Below, piece after piece: positions 61,188-64,000 of a stretch of 64,000 bases of DNA. Each line of letters starts with the position of its first letter. Position 1 is the first letter of the stretch. Origin of the DNA: Desulfarculus baarsii DSM 2075 (GTDB lineage Bacteria; Desulfobacterota; Desulfarculia; Desulfarculales; Desulfarculaceae). The notes under the pieces were generated by a model. That model made no database searches, was not told the DNA's origin, and worked only from the letters and a program-made list of their open reading frames with translations. Location: assembly GCF_000143965.1 (NCBI RefSeq), contig NC_014365.1:895501-959500 (forward strand), in the 5' to 3' direction. A program made the position numbers and the translations under genes.

Positions 61188-62543
61188 ATGAAAATATTGG
61201 TCATTGACGATGATCCCGCCCTGCGCGACGCTTGCCGCGAGATTTTGCGCCGTCAGGGCCACCACGTGGAGCTGGCCGAGGGCGGCAGGGGCGGCCTGGC
61301 CCTTCTGGGCAAGTTCGCCTTTGACGTGATCATGCTCGACCTGCGCATGCCAGACATCGACGGCATGACCGTCCTGCGGCGCATCATCGAACAAGACCCC
61401 CACGCGGTGGTGATCATCATCAGTGGTCACGGCTCCATCGAGCGGGCGGTGGAGGCCATGAAGCTGGGGGCCTTTGATTTTGTCAGCAAGCCTTTCACGC
61501 CCGACCGCCTGCGGGGCGCGGTGGAAAAGGCCCGAGAAAAACGCCAGCTCATCCTCGAAAACGCCTACCTCAAAGACGAAATCAAACGCCGCAGCCCCAC
61601 CCGCATGATCTATCGCTCCGCGGCCATCGAAAAGATCATGGACCTGGCCCGACGCGTGGCCATGTCCGACGCCACCGTCTTGCTCACCGGCCAGAGCGGC
61701 ACCGGCAAGGGCATCCTGGCCCGCATCATCCACGAGCTGTCGGCGCGGCGCTCCTCGCCATTCGTGGCCGTGGACTGCTCGACCCTGGTGCCGACGCTTT
61801 TCGAGTCCGAGCTTTTCGGCCACGTCAAGGGCTCTTTCACCGGGGCCGACGCCGACAAGATGGGCAAGTTCGAGCTTTCCGACGGCGGCACGCTGTTTTT
61901 CGACGAGGTGGCCAACATCAGCTGGGAGATTCAGGCCAAGCTGCTCAAGGCCGTCGAGGACCGCGCCGTCTGCCGGGTGGGCTCCAACCGTCTGATCTCG
62001 GTGGACACCCGCCTGGTGGCCGCCACCAACCAGAATTTGGCCCAGGCCGTCCAGGCCGGAACCTTTCGCCAGGATCTTTTCTATCGGCTCAACGTCGTGC
62101 ACATCGAGCTGCCGCCGCTCAAGGATCGGCCCGAGGACGTGCCCGTTCTGGCCGAATATTTTCTGGACCGCTATCGCTACCGCAGCCCCTCGCGGGTGCG
62201 CGGCTTCGCGCCCCAGGCCATGGAGGCCCTGGCCCGCCAGCCCTGGCCGGGCAACGTGCGCGAGCTGGAAAACGCCGTCCAGCGCCTGGCCGTGCTGGCC
62301 GGCGGCGAGCTGATCACCCTGGCCGACATCGAGGCCGGCTCGCCGGCGGCGGTCCACAGCGGCGCGGACGACGGCGAGCTGCTTTCGCTGGCCGAGCTGG
62401 AAAAACGCCAGATCATCCGGGCCATGAACCGCCTGGCCGGCCATCGCGGCGAGATGGCCAAGGCCCTGGGCATCGACCGCAAGACGCTGCGCCTCAAGAT
62501 CCGCAAATATGGCCTGGAAGACCAGGGCCCCGACGCCGACTGA
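61188..62543 (+). CDS. sigma-54-dependent response regulator
   Basis: 451 aa from ATG 61188 (TTG 61173, five codons upstream and nearer a GGGAG site, is possible). The receiver (1-118) starts MKILVIDDDPALRDACREIL with phospho-acceptor Asp in DVIMLDLRMPD. The AAA+ domain (about 140-370) has LLTGQSGTGKGILARII (Walker A), the sigma-54-contact loop reads GSFTGAD rather than the usual GAFTGA, and GGTLFFDEVANIS is Walker B. A Fis-type HTH (about 415-445, LAGHRGEMAKALGIDRKTLR) ends it. Its kinase is not within the window. Confidence 0.93.
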   Translation: MKILVIDDDPALRDACREILRRQGHHVELAEGGRGGLALLGKFAFDVIMLDLRMPDIDGMTVLRRIIEQDPHAVVIIISGHGSIERAVEAMKLGAFDFVSKPFTPDRLRGAVEKAREKRQLILENAYLKDEIKRRSPTRMIYRSAAIEKIMDLARRVAMSDATVLLTGQSGTGKGILARIIHELSARRSSPFVAVDCSTLVPTLFESELFGHVKGSFTGADADKMGKFELSDGGTLFFDEVANISWEIQAKLLKAVEDRAVCRVGSNRLISVDTRLVAATNQNLAQAVQAGTFRQDLFYRLNVVHIELPPLKDRPEDVPVLAEYFLDRYRYRSPSRVRGFAPQAMEALARQPWPGNVRELENAVQRLAVLAGGELITLADIEAGSPAAVHSGADDGELLSLAELEKRQIIRAMNRLAGHRGEMAKALGIDRKTLRLKIRKYGLEDQGPDAD

Positions 62544-62650
62544 CCTACCCCCTTGACCTGAGCGCCCCGGGCTGGGCAATATCATGGTATGCGCCTAGGC
62601 AATGCGGTCATTGCCCGCGCGCCCCATTATCACCCCAGCGGGAGCGCCCC

Positions 62651-63274
62651 ATGCCCGAGCCCGGCAGCGACCCCTTCAGCCCCGAAAACACGCGCGTTCT
62701 GATAATCGATGACGAGGCGTCCATGCGCGAGGCCTGCCAGGAGGTTCTGCGCCGCGAAGGGTTCCAGACGACCATCGCCGGCGAGGGCGGCGAGGGCCTG
62801 CGCTTGGTCCGCGAACTCAAGCCCCATGTCATCTTCGTGGACCTGAAGATGCCGGGCATGGCCGGCCTGGAGCTTCTGGACCACATCGGCCTGGCCGCGC
62901 CGGGGGCGGTGCTGGTGGTCGTGACGGCCTACGCCACCGTCAGCCTGGCCATGGCGGCCCTGCGCCACGGGGCCTTCGACTTTCTGGCCAAGCCCTTCAC
63001 GCCCGACGAACTGCGCCTGATGGCCAGCCGGGCACAGGAGCAGCGCCGCCTGCTGGAGCGCGGCCAGCGCTTGCAAAACGAGCGCGATCAGGCCAAGCGC
63101 CGCTTCATGGAGCTGGTCACCGGCGAGGTCAACGAGCCGCTGCGGGCGGCCCTGGCCGAACTGCGTGGGCTCTGCGAAAAGCTGGCCGACCGGCCGGCGG
63201 CCCTGGCCCAGGCCCAGAACGCCAGCGAGCGCCTGCGCCGCCTGCTGGAGATGGTCCAGCATCTTTCGGCCTGA
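62651..63274 (+). CDS. receiver-domain protein with degenerate HisKA-like C-terminus
   Basis: 207 aa. The receiver (about 15-135) has VLIIDDEASMREACQEVLRR and phospho-acceptor VIFVDLKMPGM. A long helix and then FMELVTGEVNEPLRAALAEL (about 155-175) follow; this is the place of a HisKA H-box (H-E-L-R/x-P-L) but the His is replaced (G-E-V-N-E-P-L). No ATPase domain is present and the protein stops. It may act as a phosphosink or dimeric adaptor linked to the preceding response regulator. Start ATG 62651 has only GGGAGCG nearby. Confidence 0.82.
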   Translation: MPEPGSDPFSPENTRVLIIDDEASMREACQEVLRREGFQTTIAGEGGEGLRLVRELKPHVIFVDLKMPGMAGLELLDHIGLAAPGAVLVVVTAYATVSLAMAALRHGAFDFLAKPFTPDELRLMASRAQEQRRLLERGQRLQNERDQAKRRFMELVTGEVNEPLRAALAELRGLCEKLADRPAALAQAQNASERLRRLLEMVQHLSA

Positions 63275-63282
63275 CAAGAAAA

Positions 63283-63310
63283 CGCCCCTCCCGCCGGAGC
63301 GGGAAGGGCG
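63283..63310. terminator. bidirectional terminator between receiver gene and ilvE
   Basis: CGCCCCTCCCGC-CGGA-GCGGGAAGGGCG (11 of 12 pairs) lies between convergent genes; minus strand is followed by TTTTCTTG, plus strand by CTTTGG. It mainly serves ilvE. Confidence 0.75.
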
Positions 63311-63334
63311 CTTTGGTCGCGCGTTGGTCGGGCC

Positions 63335-64000
63335 TCAGGCCACTTTGACCACCCAGCCGAAGGGATCGGGCTTTTTGCCAAGCTGAATGCCGGTGATCTC
63401 GTCATAGAGCTTGAGGCTGAGCGCCCCGGTCTGACCGTCGGCCACCTGGTAATCCTGGCCCTTGAAGTGGATCGAGCCCACCGGGCTGATCACCGCGGCG
63501 GTGCCCGTGCCGAAGGCCTCCTCCAGCGTGCCGGCCTTGGCCGCGGCGATGATGTCGTCGATGGTCAGTTGGCGCTCACTGACGTTCATGCCCCAGTGGC
63601 GGCACAGGGCCAGCACCGAGTCGCGGGTCACGCCGGGCAGGATCGAGCCGTCCAGGGGCGAGGTGATCACTTCGCCGGCGATCTTGAAGAAGATGTTCAT
63701 CGTGCCCACTTCCTCGATGCTCTGGCGGTCGCAGGCGTTGAGCCACAGCACCTGGGTGAAGCCCTTTTCGTGGGCCTCGGTGGCCGCCTTGAGGCTGGAG
63801 GCGTAGTTGCCCGACGTCTTGGCCTCGCCGGTGCCGCCGATGGCCGCGCGCACGTATTTTTCCTCGACCCAGATGCGCACCGGGTTGAAGCCCTCGGCGT
63901 AGTAGGCCCCCACCGGCCCGGTGATGATGTAGAACAGATACGTGGCGCTGGTCTTGACGCCCAGGCAGGCCTCGGTGGCGATGATCGTCGGCCGCACGTA
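63335..64000 (-). CDS. ilvE: branched-chain amino-acid aminotransferase (N-terminus beyond window)
   Basis: Partial gene, 222 codons with the stop at 63335 and no start before the right edge. It transaminates leucine, isoleucine and valine with PLP. YVRPTIIATEACLGVK, GPVGAYYAEGFNPVRIWVEE, KTSGNYASSLKAATEAHEKG, VLWLNACDRQSIEEVGTMNI and GTGTAAVISPVGSIHFKG are the conserved blocks of class IV IlvE of the BCAT eukaryote-like group. The PLP-Lys lies upstream of or near the GGTGEAKTSGNY segment. Confidence 0.93.
   Translation of the reverse strand, partial: YVRPTIIATEACLGVKTSATYLFYIITGPVGAYYAEGFNPVRIWVEEKYVRAAIGGTGEAKTSGNYASSLKAATEAHEKGFTQVLWLNACDRQSIEEVGTMNIFFKIAGEVITSPLDGSILPGVTRDSVLALCRHWGMNVSERQLTIDDIIAAAKAGTLEEAFGTGTAAVISPVGSIHFKGQDYQVADGQTGALSLKLYDEITGIQLGKKPDPFGWVVKVA

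Overview
The window is a GC-rich stretch of bacterial chromosome, densely packed with genes in short, overlapping operons. The organism is diderm and LPS-bearing: it carries lptD, a tamA-tamB pair and two outer-membrane proteases. The gene repertoire suggests a Deltaproteobacterium (Desulfobacterota). Supporting points are a fused uroporphyrinogen-III methyltransferase/synthase next to hemC (siroheme route), a MerR gene directly behind pheT, many two-component proteins and an ade-type adenine deaminase. A relative of the sulfate-reducing Desulfarculus group would fit, but that is inference from gene content and not a proven identification.

Layout. 1-3.4 kb: a multi-PAS GGDEF sensor cut by the window edge, a flavodoxin-like protein, and a DUF2975 membrane protein paired with a small Xre regulator. 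3.5-9.5 kb: two tandem omptin-family outer-membrane proteases, glycerol dehydrogenase, then a catalase behind a Fur/PerR-type regulator with two palindromes in the catalase leader, and a hotdog thioesterase. 9.7-15.4 kb: a cNMP/CBS/DUF294 signalling protein overlapping a DnaQ-like exonuclease, an orphan FliD-like protein and an acyl-CoA ligase. 15.6-19.7 kb: NagZ hexosaminidase and a lipoprotein, divergent from a nucleotidyltransferase plus sugar-kinase pair, which together look like cell-wall sugar recycling. 19.7-29.1 kb: der, gmhA, a deoxyhypusine-synthase-like gene, an FmdB zinc ribbon, hemC, cobA-hemD, a UvrD-type helicase and folC.

29.2-38.8 kb: lptD, rplM-rpsI, argC-truA, a small conserved-looking ORF, mutL-miaA and a FlgT-N-like exported protein. 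38.8-46.1 kb: tRNA-Val(GAC), then the classical thrS-infC-rpmI-rplT-pheS-pheT translation operon ending in merR. infC appears to start at AUA and thrS at UUG. 46.2-50.7 kb: an MntA/HepT toxin-antitoxin pair whose toxin gene carries a one-base frameshift, a methyltransferase, a BrkB-family membrane protein and adenine deaminase. 50.8-57.1 kb: tamA-tamB and an unusual cytidylate-kinase-like/BON fusion.

57.2-59.4 kb is an AT-richer accessory patch. An acyltransferase-3 gene has been split by an IS481-family element, with both gene ends still recognisable on either side. 59.6-64 kb: nicotinate phosphoribosyltransferase, a sigma-54 response regulator, a receiver protein with a degenerate histidine-kinase dimerisation segment, and ilvE cut by the right window edge. 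No CRISPR array, prophage, rRNA or replication origin was seen. The most unusual observations are the tandem omptins, the frameshifted HepT, the split acyltransferase, the AUA start of infC, and the CLK-BON and FliD-like orphans.
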